Part shown: positions 10,137 through 19,774 of the stretch, piece after piece
Layout: each line of letters starts with the position of its first letter
How positions within the stretch are numbered: the stretch's first letter is position 1
Assembly (NCBI GenBank): GCA_017471185.1
Contig: JAFUVZ010000007.1
Location: forward strand, 1 to 45,601
Direction: 5' to 3'
Origin: Bacteroidaceae bacterium
Lineage (GTDB): Bacteria > Bacteroidota > Bacteroidia > Bacteroidales > Bacteroidaceae
DNA length: 45,601 bases
The notes under the pieces: generated by a model
Seen by the model: the letters and a program-made list of their open reading frames with translations, nothing else
Told to the model about the DNA's origin: nothing
The model's database searches: none
Translations under genes and position numbers: made by a program

Positions 10137-12710
10137 ATGAAAATTAAGGCTGATTATGCAAACAATCCTCAGTGGAAAGAATTGATCGTTAAGTCAAGTC
10201 TCCCAGAGCAACTGAAGTGTTTGGACGAGATTGCCCACAATATGTGGTGGGTATGGAATTATGAGGCACGGGATTTGTTCCGTGACCTTGATCCGGAGAT
10301 ATATCATGAGGTGAAGCACAATCCTGTCATGTTGCTGGAGCGTCTTACTTTCGCCCGCAAGGAAGAGATTGTTAAAGATAAGCCTTTGATGAAGCGCATT
10401 AAAAACGTTTATGGCCAGTTCCGTGAATATATGGAAGTTAAGCCTGATACCGCCCGTCCTTCAGTGGCATATTTCTGTATGGAGTATGGCATCCATTCTG
10501 CTTTGAAGATTTATAGTGGTGGTCTGGGTATGCTGGCAGGAGATTATGTGAAAGAAGCTTCTGACTCAAATGTGGACATGTGTGCTGTAGGATTCCTTTA
10601 TCGTTTCGGCTATTTTACGCAGAGCCTCAATATGGAGGGACAGCAGATTGCCAACTACGAGACTCAGAATTTTGGCAGTCTGCCTATTGAGCGTCAGCTT
10701 GATGAGAATGGTAATCCCTTGGTTATTGATGTTCCATATAACAATTATCAGGTTCATGCTTATGTGTGGCGTGTGAATGTAGGCCGTGTAAAGCTGTATC
10801 TGCTTGATACTGATAATGAGTTGAACTCAGAATTTGATAAGCCAATCACCCATGCCCTTTATGGTGGCGACTGGGAAAACCGTCTTAAGCAGGAAATCCT
10901 GCTTGGCATAGGCGGTATGCTGCTGCTTAAGAAACTTGGTATTAAGAAAGATATTTATCATTGTAACGAAGGACATGCCGCTCTTTGCAACTTGCAGCGT
11001 CTGTGTGACTACATAGAGGAAGATGGCCTTACCTTCAACCAGGCAATGGAGTTGGTTCGCGCTTCTTCACTCTATACCGTTCATACTCCCGTTCCTGCGG
11101 GTCATGACTACTTTGACGAAGGCTTGTTTGGCAAGTACATGGGTGGATATCCGCAAAGACTGGGAATCTCTTGGGATGAGTTTATCGGCATGGGGCGTAC
11201 CAATCCTAATGACCATGGTGAGCGTTTCTGTATGTCAACCTTTGCTTGCAACACCTGCCAGGAGGTAAATGGTGTGTCCATGCTTCATGGCTGGGTAAGT
11301 CAGAAGATGTTTGCTCCTATCTGGAATGGCTATTTCCCTCAGGAAAATCACGTAGGATATGTTACTAACGGTGTGCATTTCCCTACATGGTGTGCTACAG
11401 AATGGCGTACTCTCTACGCTAAGTATTTTGATGAGAAACACTTGGTTGATCAGTCAAACGAAGAGATCTGGCATGGTATCTACAATTGTCCTGATGAAGA
11501 AATCTGGGAAACACGTATGAAGCTGAAGAAGAAGCTCTTCGATTATATACAGCAGCAGTTCCGTGAAACATGGCTGAAAAATCAGGGTGATCCGTCACGC
11601 GTAGTGAAACTGATGGAAAACATCAATCCTAACGCACTGGTGATAGGATTCTGCCGTCGTTTCGCTACTTATAAGCGTGCTCATTTGCTGTTCACCGACC
11701 TTGATCGCCTGAATAAGATAGTAAATGACCCAAAGCATCCGGTAATATTTCTCTTTGCTGGTAAGGCACATCCTGCTGACGGAGCAGGTCAGGGCTTGAT
11801 TAAGAAGATTTTCGAGATTTCACAGCGTCCAGAATTCCTCGCCAAGATTATCTTCCTCGAGGATTATGACTACTTGTTGGCCCGTCGTCTTGTGAGCGGT
11901 GTTGATATCTGGATGAATACTCCTACGCGTCCATTGGAAGCATCTGGTACATCTGGTGAGAAGGCTGAGATGAATGGTGTCGTTAACCTCAGTGTTAAGG
12001 ATGGCTGGTGGCTTGAAGGTTACCGTGAAGGTGCCGGATGGGCTCTTACAGAGAAGCGTACTTATCAGAACCAGGCTCACCAGGATCAGCTTGACGCGGC
12101 TACTATCTATGGTTTGTTGGAGAATGAAATTATACCATTATATTACAATAAGGATAAGAAGGGCATCTCTAAGGGATGGATAAAGGTCATTAAGAATTCC
12201 ATTGCTCAGATTGCTCCTCACTATACCATGAAGCGTCAGCTTGACGATTATTATGAGAAGTTCTATAATAAGGAAGCCAAGCGTTTCAAAGCTATAGCTA
12301 AGGACAACTTCCGTCTGGCTAAGGATATAGCACAATGGAAGGAAGATGTGGCTGAGCGTTGGGACGCTATCAGTGTAGTCTCCTGCTCATGGGATTTTCC
12401 TGCGACAGGCATTGAAGCTGGAAAGAAGTATCACTTGAAATATGTCATCAACGAGCAGGGACTTGACGATGCTGTAGGTCTGGAGAAAGTAAATGTCTAT
12501 GTAGATAAGGAAGGTGAGGAACGCGTATATAGCGTTGAACCATTGGAGCTTACAGGGCGTGAAGGAAATAACTATATCTTTGAGGCTGTTCTGGCTCCAA
12601 ACCGTTTCGGTCAGTACAAGAGTGCCATCCGTATGTATCCTAAGAACAAGGAACTTCCTCACCGTCAGGACTTCTGCTATGTGAAATGGCTTGAACTTCC
12701 TCAGATGTAA
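10137..12710 (+). CDS. glgP: Alpha-glucan (glycogen) phosphorylase, GT35
   Basis: An 857-residue PLP enzyme that releases glucose 1-phosphate from glycogen. Residues about 15-110 form the DUF3417-like N-terminal region ([20 protein letters not shown]). The phosphorylase core follows, with [12 protein letters not shown] and YVTNGVH. The cofactor lysine is Lys609 in [13 protein letters not shown]; the common form is SGTSGMKAAMNG, so two residues around it differ. The last 130 residues are an extra beta-rich domain. It belongs to the short alpha-glucan family phosphorylases, not the 800-residue animal/E. coli GlgP type. Likely an operon with the upstream glycogen synthase; a terminator follows. 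Confidence 0.95.
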   Translation: MKIKADYANNPQWKELIVKSSLPEQLKCLDEIAHNMWWVWNYEARDLFRDLDPEIYHEVKHNPVMLLERLTFARKEEIVKDKPLMKRIKNVYGQFREYMEVKPDTARPSVAYFCMEYGIHSALKIYSGGLGMLAGDYVKEASDSNVDMCAVGFLYRFGYFTQSLNMEGQQIANYETQNFGSLPIERQLDENGNPLVIDVPYNNYQVHAYVWRVNVGRVKLYLLDTDNELNSEFDKPITHALYGGDWENRLKQEILLGIGGMLLLKKLGIKKDIYHCNEGHAALCNLQRLCDYIEEDGLTFNQAMELVRASSLYTVHTPVPAGHDYFDEGLFGKYMGGYPQRLGISWDEFIGMGRTNPNDHGERFCMSTFACNTCQEVNGVSMLHGWVSQKMFAPIWNGYFPQENHVGYVTNGVHFPTWCATEWRTLYAKYFDEKHLVDQSNEEIWHGIYNCPDEEIWETRMKLKKKLFDYIQQQFRETWLKNQGDPSRVVKLMENINPNALVIGFCRRFATYKRAHLLFTDLDRLNKIVNDPKHPVIFLFAGKAHPADGAGQGLIKKIFEISQRPEFLAKIIFLEDYDYLLARRLVSGVDIWMNTPTRPLEASGTSGEKAEMNGVVNLSVKDGWWLEGYREGAGWALTEKRTYQNQAHQDQLDAATIYGLLENEIIPLYYNKDKKGISKGWIKVIKNSIAQIAPHYTMKRQLDDYYEKFYNKEAKRFKAIAKDNFRLAKDIAQWKEDVAERWDAISVVSCSWDFPATGIEAGKKYHLKYVINEQGLDDAVGLEKVNVYVDKEGEERVYSVEPLELTGREGNNYIFEAVLAPNRFGQYKSAIRMYPKNKELPHRQDFCYVKWLELPQM

Positions 12711-12740
12711 TATGAAGTGAGTGTTTTTTTATGATAAGAT

Positions 12741-12776
12741 AGCCAGGAGGATGTAAAAACCTTCTGGCTTTTTTTG
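12741..12776 (+). terminator. Intrinsic terminator after glgP
   Basis: A 10-bp stem with one G-U pair (AGCCAGGAGG at 12741-12750 with CCTTCTGGCT at 12760-12769) is followed by a seven-T run. It lies at the convergent junction with the minus-strand exonuclease gene, whose last bases overlap the T-run. Confidence 0.9.
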
Positions 12777-12777
12777 T

Positions 12778-13269
12778 TTACAGAATTTCCCTGGCAATCC
12801 AGGCACAGGCTTCAGCATCAGCGAGGGCATGGTGATGTTTCTCTAACTGATAGCCACATTCCGCTGCAACGGTGTCAAGCTTGTGGTCTGCCAAATAGGG
12901 GAATGCACGTCTTGAAACACAAAGAGTGTCGTGGAACTCATAATCCGGATAGTCCATCTGATACACACGAAACACTGCTTTCAGACATCCTTCGTCAAAA
13001 GGCTTGTTGTGGGCCACGAGCGGCAGACCTTCTATCAGTGGCTCTATCTGAGCCCAAACCTTGGGAAATACGGGTGCGTCGTCAGTATCTTCACGACAGA
13101 GGCCATGCACTTGTGAGCACCAGTAGTTGTAATAGTTTGGCTCTGGCAGGATAAGAGAGTAGAATGAATCTGCAATCTCTCCATTGCGTACGATAACTAT
13201 TCCTACTGAGCAAACAGAAGATCGCTCATTGTTAGCTGTCTCAAAATCAATAGCTGCGAAATCTTTCAT
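12778..13269 (-). CDS. DnaQ-like DEDDh 3'-5' exonuclease
   Basis: A 163-residue nuclease of the DnaQ/RNase T superfamily. Exo I is AIDFETAN with Asp8 and Glu10, Exo II is AHNKPFDEG, and Exo III is HHALADAEA with the His and Asp of the DEDDh type. It probably acts as a stand-alone exonuclease rather than a polymerase subunit, since it has no polymerase-binding tail or BRCT domain. I chose the ATG at 13269; the frame continues to a TTG at 13296, which falls at the foot of the enolase terminator and gives an atypical N-terminus. Same strand as enolase and downstream of it, but separated by the terminator at 13299-13323. Confidence 0.88.
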   Translation of the reverse strand: MKDFAAIDFETANNERSSVCSVGIVIVRNGEIADSFYSLILPEPNYYNYWCSQVHGLCREDTDDAPVFPKVWAQIEPLIEGLPLVAHNKPFDEGCLKAVFRVYQMDYPDYEFHDTLCVSRRAFPYLADHKLDTVAAECGYQLEKHHHALADAEACAWIAREIL

Positions 13270-13296
13270 AAACCAGTTATGTGTTTCAGAAGACAA

Positions 13297-13323
13297 AAGA
13301 GACGGGGCTGATGCCCCGTCTCT
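13297..13323 (-). terminator. Intrinsic terminator after enolase
   Basis: A near-perfect stem (AGAGACGGGGC / GCCCCGTCTCT) with a short loop. On the minus strand it is followed by TTTTGTC. It lies 28 bases after the enolase stop and before the exonuclease start. Confidence 0.85.
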
Positions 13324-13350
13324 AAATAGGTTATGAAAATAAAGATTGGA

Positions 13351-14703
<1,353 letters not shown>

Positions 14704-14714
14704 TTAAATTTCCG

Positions 14715-14722
14715 CAAAGATA
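14715..14722 (-). promoter_or_regulatory. -7 promoter element of eno
   Basis: Read on the minus strand, TATCTTTG matches TAnnTTTG exactly. It lies 53 bases before the enolase ATG, leaving an A/T-rich leader of about 45 bases. Confidence 0.7.
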
Positions 14723-14763
14723 ATGAATTATTTTGTTTCATCCTACATTCAGGCTGAATATTT

Positions 14764-15645
14764 TTAGTATGAAGAACTCATGATTCTACGTACAACTTTT
14801 TCCGTGCTGTTGAATGGTCCATAGTCTTGCAATTTTACGGTACACATGGCAGCGGCAAACCTGCCTGCCTCGTCTTCATCCTTGCCCAGCGACCTTTGCA
14901 GCAGGTAACCTGCCATATAGGTGTCTCCGCATCCGGTAACATCTACCAGAGAGAGTGTAGGGTAGGCAGGTATGTCGTGATACTGTCCCCTGTGGTAGAT
15001 GAGGGAGCCTTTGTCACCTAATGTCAGTATCACTTCTTTCACGCCCAGGTCTTTCAATATCAAAGCTGCTTCATAGGGGTCGCTTGTTCCTGTCAGAACT
15101 TCCATTTCTGTTTCATTTGCTTTCAGCGTATGAATATAAGGAAGCAACTCACGTTTCTCTTCCCAGTCAATATGTTGTACTTGTTCGTCGGAAACCTTTC
15201 GGAGGAATCCCTGGACGTCAACACTGAGCGTGGCTTTGCTGGAAAGTAATTTGATGGCATCTGCTGAAAAATCATCGTGCAGCAGACTGCCCAGATGAAT
15301 TATGTCAGCATCAATGGTTTGCAAAGATTCTATGGTAAAAGGATCTGGCTGTGCTGTGACACGCTGTTTACGGGAATTAAGGTTGCCATCATAAATGTTC
15401 ACAAAACAAGCAGACCTGCGAGTGGGGATGGTAATCACATCAATCCCTTCGCCACGTAGTTCTTCGATGACAGGCTGTTGCTCTTCTTCAACGGCTGTCA
15501 CTAACAAAAAGTCGTCTGTAGATAGCTGTTTGATGGCTTTGGCAAAATACCATGCGGTGCCGCCTGGCAAAGACGTAGTATTATCTGGCGTTACGATTGT
15601 GTCATTTGTGATGTATCCTATGCAACAAAGTTTGTGTATCGACAT
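14764..15645 (-). CDS. PfkB-family carbohydrate kinase
   Basis: A 293-residue ribokinase-fold sugar or nucleoside kinase. The N-terminal glycines that close over the substrate are in SLPGGTAWYFAKAI (about residues 25-38). The C-terminal PfkB signature is DVTGCGDTYMAGY, with Asp241 as the predicted catalytic base and the GCGD anion hole (more often GAGD). The substrate cannot be told from sequence. It is followed by enolase on the same strand 102 bases on, but each has its own promoter element. The ATG at 15645 lies 22 bases from a -7 element. Confidence 0.88.
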   Translation of the reverse strand: MSIHKLCCIGYITNDTIVTPDNTTSLPGGTAWYFAKAIKQLSTDDFLLVTAVEEEQQPVIEELRGEGIDVITIPTRRSACFVNIYDGNLNSRKQRVTAQPDPFTIESLQTIDADIIHLGSLLHDDFSADAIKLLSSKATLSVDVQGFLRKVSDEQVQHIDWEEKRELLPYIHTLKANETEMEVLTGTSDPYEAALILKDLGVKEVILTLGDKGSLIYHRGQYHDIPAYPTLSLVDVTGCGDTYMAGYLLQRSLGKDEDEAGRFAAAMCTVKLQDYGPFNSTEKVVRRIMSSSY

Positions 15646-15666
15646 ATTATATTCAATAAATTGCTA

Positions 15667-15674
15667 CAAATTTA
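15667..15674 (-). promoter_or_regulatory. -7 promoter element of the PfkB kinase gene
   Basis: TAAATTTG on the minus strand matches TAnnTTTG. It lies back to back with the plus-strand element at 15696-15703, so the two divergent promoters overlap within about 85 bases. Confidence 0.65.
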
Positions 15675-15695
15675 TGTAAAAACGTCGAATTTGCC

Positions 15696-15703
15696 TATCT
15701 TTG
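15696..15703 (+). promoter_or_regulatory. -7 promoter element of the copper ATPase gene
   Basis: TATCTTTG matches TAnnTTTG and lies 25 bases before the ATG at 15729. The short leader supports ATG 15729 over the TTG at 15720. Confidence 0.7.
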
Positions 15704-15728
15704 CACCTATATTTTAACTTTGATTAGG

Positions 15729-17630
15729 ATGAAAAAACAAACTATACCGGTTGTTGGCATGATGTGTGCCGTATGTTCAGCTCATGTGGAGAAAAAACTG
15801 AATTCACTGAACGGTATCAGTTCTTGTGCCGTTTCTCTGCCTGGTCGCTCTGCTTTGGTGGAATATGACCCGGAGGTCATAACTCTACGACAGATGAAGC
15901 AAGAGGTAGAGTCAATCGGTTATGACCTGGTGATAGAGCAAGACCGTGATATTGTGGCGATTGAGCAGCAAAGCTATCTTAACCTTCGTAGGAAAGTCAT
16001 CGTCTCTTGGGTATTGGCCGTGTGCTGTATGGCAGTGTCAATGGGATGGATTTCCATGGATAATTCGTTGGCTGCCAATTTACTGATGATGACTATATCC
16101 ATTGTCAACCTGCTGTATTGTGGCAGGCAGTTCTATAGTATTGCATGGATGCAGCTGAAGCATGGATCTGCTAATATGGATTCGCTGGTAGCTTTGTCCA
16201 CTTGTGTATCATTCCTGTTCAGTGTATTCAATACGTTTTGGGGTGATAGCTTCTGGGGAGCCAGGGGCATTGAGTGGCATACTTATTATGACGCTTCCGT
16301 GATGATTATTACGTTTGTGCTTACAGGCAGATTGTTGGAAGAGCGTGCCAAGAACGGCACGGCTTCTGCCATTCGTGCACTGATGGGCTTGCAACCTAAG
16401 ACTGCCAGAGTATGGATGATGGGGGAACTATCTGAAGTGCCGTTATCTACTATACAAGAGGAGGATATTCTGGAAGTGAGACCAGGTGAGAAAGTGCCTG
16501 TAGATGGAGTGATGACGGAAGGAACGGCTTATATTGACGAATCCATGATAAGTGGCGAACCCACACCGGTAGAGAAAAATGTTGGCGATAAGGTTCTTGC
16601 TGGCACGATTGTCAAGCAAGGTACGTTCCGCTTTGAGGCCCAGGAAGTGGGAGAGGGTACTGTATTGGCAGGTATCATCAAGATGGTGCAGCAGGCACAG
16701 GGCTCCAAGGCACCTGTTCAGCGAACTGTAGATAAGATTGCCCTCGTATTTGTCCCTACGGTGTTCGCTATCTCCCTGCTTACCTTTATGTTATGGTTGG
16801 TATTAGGAGGCATGGATCAATTGCCAAGGGCTATCCTTTCCGCCGTTTCAGTATTGGTCATCGCCTGCCCATGTGCTATGGGACTGGCTACGCCTACAGC
16901 CTTGATGGTTGGCATTGGTAAGGCGGCTCAAAAGAATATTCTGGTGAAAGACGCTACGGCATTAGAGAACATGAGGCGTGTGAATGCGATGGTGATTGAC
17001 AAGACTGGCACGCTTACTGAGCCTAATAAGGATGTGGATTTCACCAAGGCCGACAGCCTGTCTTTGGAAGAGCGTGAGACACTGAAACCCCATGCCCGTG
17101 AGGCGATGGATGACTTGCAGAGCCAAGGGGTGGAAGTATATATGATGAGTGGTGATAAGGATGAAGCTGCCCGCTATTGGGCTGAGAAAGCAGGTATCGC
17201 TCATTACCAGAGTAAGGTGATGCCACAGGACAAGGAAGACCTGGTGCGCAGGCTGCAGAGCGAGGGCAGGCAAGTGGCAATGGTAGGCGACGGCATCAAT
17301 GATTCGCAGGCTTTGGCGGCTGCTGACGTGAGCATCGCCATGGGGCGAGGCACGGATGTGGCGATGGATGTGGCACAAGTCACCTTGATGGGATCAGACC
17401 TTAGGCGTATTCCTGATGCCATCAGGCTTTCCAAACAGACAGTGACTATGATTCACGAAAACCTGTTCTGGGCATTCATCTATAACCTAGTGTGCATCCC
17501 TCTGGCTGCAGGACTGCTTTATGTCTTCGGCTACGATTTCCAGATTACACCGATGTGGGCCAGTGCCTTGATGGCATTCTCCAGTGTCAGTGTGGTACTG
17601 AATAGTTTACGTTTAAAACTGATGAAGTAA
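15729..17630 (+). CDS. Cu+-type P1B ATPase lacking most of the N-domain
   Basis: A 633-residue membrane protein. Order of parts: one heavy-metal-associated domain (GMMCAVC, Cys13 and Cys16); eight predicted membrane helices; the actuator domain with SGEPTPVEK; the metal-site CPC (Cys380-Pro-Cys382); the phosphorylation motif DKTGTLTEP (Asp424); SGD (Asp476); GDGIND (520-525); and the Cu+-type helices with YN and MAFSS. Only about 50 residues separate Asp424 from Asp476, whereas copper ATPases usually have well over 100 there, holding the nucleotide-binding domain with its HP motif; here both are absent. The frame is open, so this is a clean in-frame shortening. Start ATG 15729 chosen over TTG 15720. 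The stop overlaps the tex ATG by one base. Confidence 0.9.
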   Translation: MKKQTIPVVGMMCAVCSAHVEKKLNSLNGISSCAVSLPGRSALVEYDPEVITLRQMKQEVESIGYDLVIEQDRDIVAIEQQSYLNLRRKVIVSWVLAVCCMAVSMGWISMDNSLAANLLMMTISIVNLLYCGRQFYSIAWMQLKHGSANMDSLVALSTCVSFLFSVFNTFWGDSFWGARGIEWHTYYDASVMIITFVLTGRLLEERAKNGTASAIRALMGLQPKTARVWMMGELSEVPLSTIQEEDILEVRPGEKVPVDGVMTEGTAYIDESMISGEPTPVEKNVGDKVLAGTIVKQGTFRFEAQEVGEGTVLAGIIKMVQQAQGSKAPVQRTVDKIALVFVPTVFAISLLTFMLWLVLGGMDQLPRAILSAVSVLVIACPCAMGLATPTALMVGIGKAAQKNILVKDATALENMRRVNAMVIDKTGTLTEPNKDVDFTKADSLSLEERETLKPHAREAMDDLQSQGVEVYMMSGDKDEAARYWAEKAGIAHYQSKVMPQDKEDLVRRLQSEGRQVAMVGDGINDSQALAAADVSIAMGRGTDVAMDVAQVTLMGSDLRRIPDAIRLSKQTVTMIHENLFWAFIYNLVCIPLAAGLLYVFGYDFQITPMWASALMAFSSVSVVLNSLRLKLMK

Positions 17631-19774
17631 TGATAAAGGAAAATGTATTTACAAAATTGATAGCCAGCAAACTGGGACTTGCAGATAAAGGTGTCTCGAA
17701 TGCGCTGGAACTCTTGGAGGAAGGTTCTACCATACCGTTTATCTCCCGTTATCGTAAGGAGCGTACAGGAGGATTGGATGAGGTGCAGATAGGGCAGATA
17801 AACGACCTTCTGCAGTCATATAAGGAACTGGCCAAGCGCAAGGAAACCATCCTAAAGACGATTGAAGAACAAGGAAAGCTGACTGATGAACTGAAAAAAC
17901 GCATAGACGGCTCATGGGATGCTGTGGAACTGGAGGATATATACCTACCCTATAAACCTAAACGCAGGACAAGGGCCCAGGTGGCCCGTGAGGCAGGACT
18001 TGAGCCTCTGTCAGTGATGATTATGCAGCAGCGTGACAGCCATCCAGAACGTCTGGCAGAGAAGTTCGTGAAAGGCGATGTGAAAGATGTAGCATCTGCA
18101 TTAAAAGGAGCCCAGGATATCATTGCCGAACATATCAGTGAGCAAGAGACGGCCCGTCAGCGTGTCAGGTCGTTCTTCAACCGTCAGGCGACTATTTCGT
18201 CTAAGGTGGTGAAGGGCAAGGAAGATACAGAGGAAGCCGCCAAATTCCGTGATTATTTTGATATTAGCGAACCTTTGAAGCGTTGTTCTTCCCATCGCCT
18301 GCTGGCTATGCGCAGAGGCGAGGAGGCTGGTGTGCTGCGTGTGAGTATCTCGCCAGACGATGATCAATGCATAGAGTCTTTGCACAGACAGTTCGTGAGG
18401 GGTAACGGCCCTTGCAGCGACTTGGTTGGGGAAGCGGCTACTGATGCTTATAAACGTTTGCTCAAGCCCAGCATAGAGAATGAGTATGCCTCACTTAGCA
18501 AGGAGAAGGCGGATGAAGAGGCCATTCAGGTATTTGCAGAGAATCTGCGTCAGCTGCTGCTTTCCGCTCCGCTGGGGCAGAAACGTGTGATGGGTATTGA
18601 CCCTGGTTTCCGCACGGGATGCAAGGTGGTCTGTCTGGATGCACAGGGAAACTTGCTTCATTTCGAGGCTATTTATCCGCATCCACCTAAGGATCAGCGT
18701 GTCATGGCCATGAAGACGGTGGCAAGACTGGTGGAGCAATATCGTGTGGAGGCGATTGCCATTGGCAATGGAACAGCCAGTCGTGAGACTTGTGCCTTCA
18801 TCAAGTCTATCCGTTTCCATAATGAGGTACAGGCTTACGTGGTAAGTGAAGACGGGGCGTCTGTCTATTCTGCCTCAAAGATTGCCCGTGATGAGTTTCC
18901 CAATCAGGATGTAACCGTTCGTGGTGCCGTCTCTATCGGAAGAAGACTGATGGACCCGCTGGCAGAACTGGTGAAGATTGATCCTAAAAGCATTGGAGTG
19001 GGGCAGTATCAGCATGATGTGGACCAGAGTAAGCTGAAGCAGAAGCTTGACCAGACGGTGGAGAGCTGTGTGAATCTGGTGGGTGTGGATGTAAATACGG
19101 CCAGCAGACACCTGCTTACTTACGTGAGTGGACTGGGCCCGGTTCTGGCGCAGAATATCGTGGATTACCGCAAAGAGCACGGTGCGTTCAAAAGCCGTAG
19201 CGACCTGAAGAAGGTGCCTCGTCTGGGACCTGCTGCTTTTCAACAATGTGCGGGTTTCTTACGTGTTACAGGCAGTGACAACCCGTTAGACAACAGTGCC
19301 GTGCATCCTGAAAGCTATCATCTGGTGGAAGCTATGGCAAAGGATTGCGGATGCTCTGTCTCAGAACTGATGAAAGATAAGTCTAAGCGCCAGCAGATTG
19401 ATATCCGCAAATATATCACTGAAGAAACAGGCCTACCTACGCTCACAGACATCATGTCAGAGCTGGAAAAGCCTGGCAGAGACCCTCGCAAGGAGATTGA
19501 GGTTTTTGAGTTTGACAGTCGCGTGAATACCATCAACGATTTGCAGGTGGGTATGGAACTGCCTGGTATCGTGACTAATATCACCAACTTCGGAGCCTTT
19601 GTAGATATCGGTGTGCATCAAGACGGACTGGTGCATGTGTCTCAGTTGGCAGACCGCTTTGTGAGTGACCCTACGCAGGTGGTGAAGCTTCACCAGCATG
19701 TCAAGGTGAAGGTGACCGATGTGGATAGGCGACGAAACCGCATCTCACTCTCTATGAAAGGAGTAAGCCAGTAA
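17630..19774 (+). CDS. tex: Tex-like RNA-binding transcription accessory protein
   Basis: A 714-residue cytoplasmic protein of the Tex/Spt6 family. The N-terminal helical region starts VSNALELLEEGSTIPFISRYRKERTG-like. The YqgF/RNase H-like domain begins near GIDPGFRTGCK (about residue 325). Helix-hairpin-helix motifs follow (ASRHLLTYVSGLGPVLAQNI, SRSDLKKVPRLGP). The C-terminal S1 RNA-binding domain is at about 635-708. The length is usual for Tex. The ATG overlaps the stop of the copper ATPase (TAATG), so the two are probably translated from one message, although no functional link is known. It ends exactly where the convergent helicase gene ends, with no spacer. Confidence 0.96.
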   Translation: MIKENVFTKLIASKLGLADKGVSNALELLEEGSTIPFISRYRKERTGGLDEVQIGQINDLLQSYKELAKRKETILKTIEEQGKLTDELKKRIDGSWDAVELEDIYLPYKPKRRTRAQVAREAGLEPLSVMIMQQRDSHPERLAEKFVKGDVKDVASALKGAQDIIAEHISEQETARQRVRSFFNRQATISSKVVKGKEDTEEAAKFRDYFDISEPLKRCSSHRLLAMRRGEEAGVLRVSISPDDDQCIESLHRQFVRGNGPCSDLVGEAATDAYKRLLKPSIENEYASLSKEKADEEAIQVFAENLRQLLLSAPLGQKRVMGIDPGFRTGCKVVCLDAQGNLLHFEAIYPHPPKDQRVMAMKTVARLVEQYRVEAIAIGNGTASRETCAFIKSIRFHNEVQAYVVSEDGASVYSASKIARDEFPNQDVTVRGAVSIGRRLMDPLAELVKIDPKSIGVGQYQHDVDQSKLKQKLDQTVESCVNLVGVDVNTASRHLLTYVSGLGPVLAQNIVDYRKEHGAFKSRSDLKKVPRLGPAAFQQCAGFLRVTGSDNPLDNSAVHPESYHLVEAMAKDCGCSVSELMKDKSKRQQIDIRKYITEETGLPTLTDIMSELEKPGRDPRKEIEVFEFDSRVNTINDLQVGMELPGIVTNITNFGAFVDIGVHQDGLVHVSQLADRFVSDPTQVVKLHQHVKVKVTDVDRRRNRISLSMKGVSQ

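Noticed and set aside
15720..15728. TTG start for the copper ATPase
   Set aside because: ATG 15729 gives the standard MKKQTIPVVGMMC N-terminus before the HMA domain and suits the promoter distance.
16998..17156. Frameshift or assembly gap to explain the short ATPase
   Set aside because: The frame is continuous and both sides keep their motifs in phase; a true in-frame shortening is simpler, although an assembly deletion of whole codons cannot be excluded.
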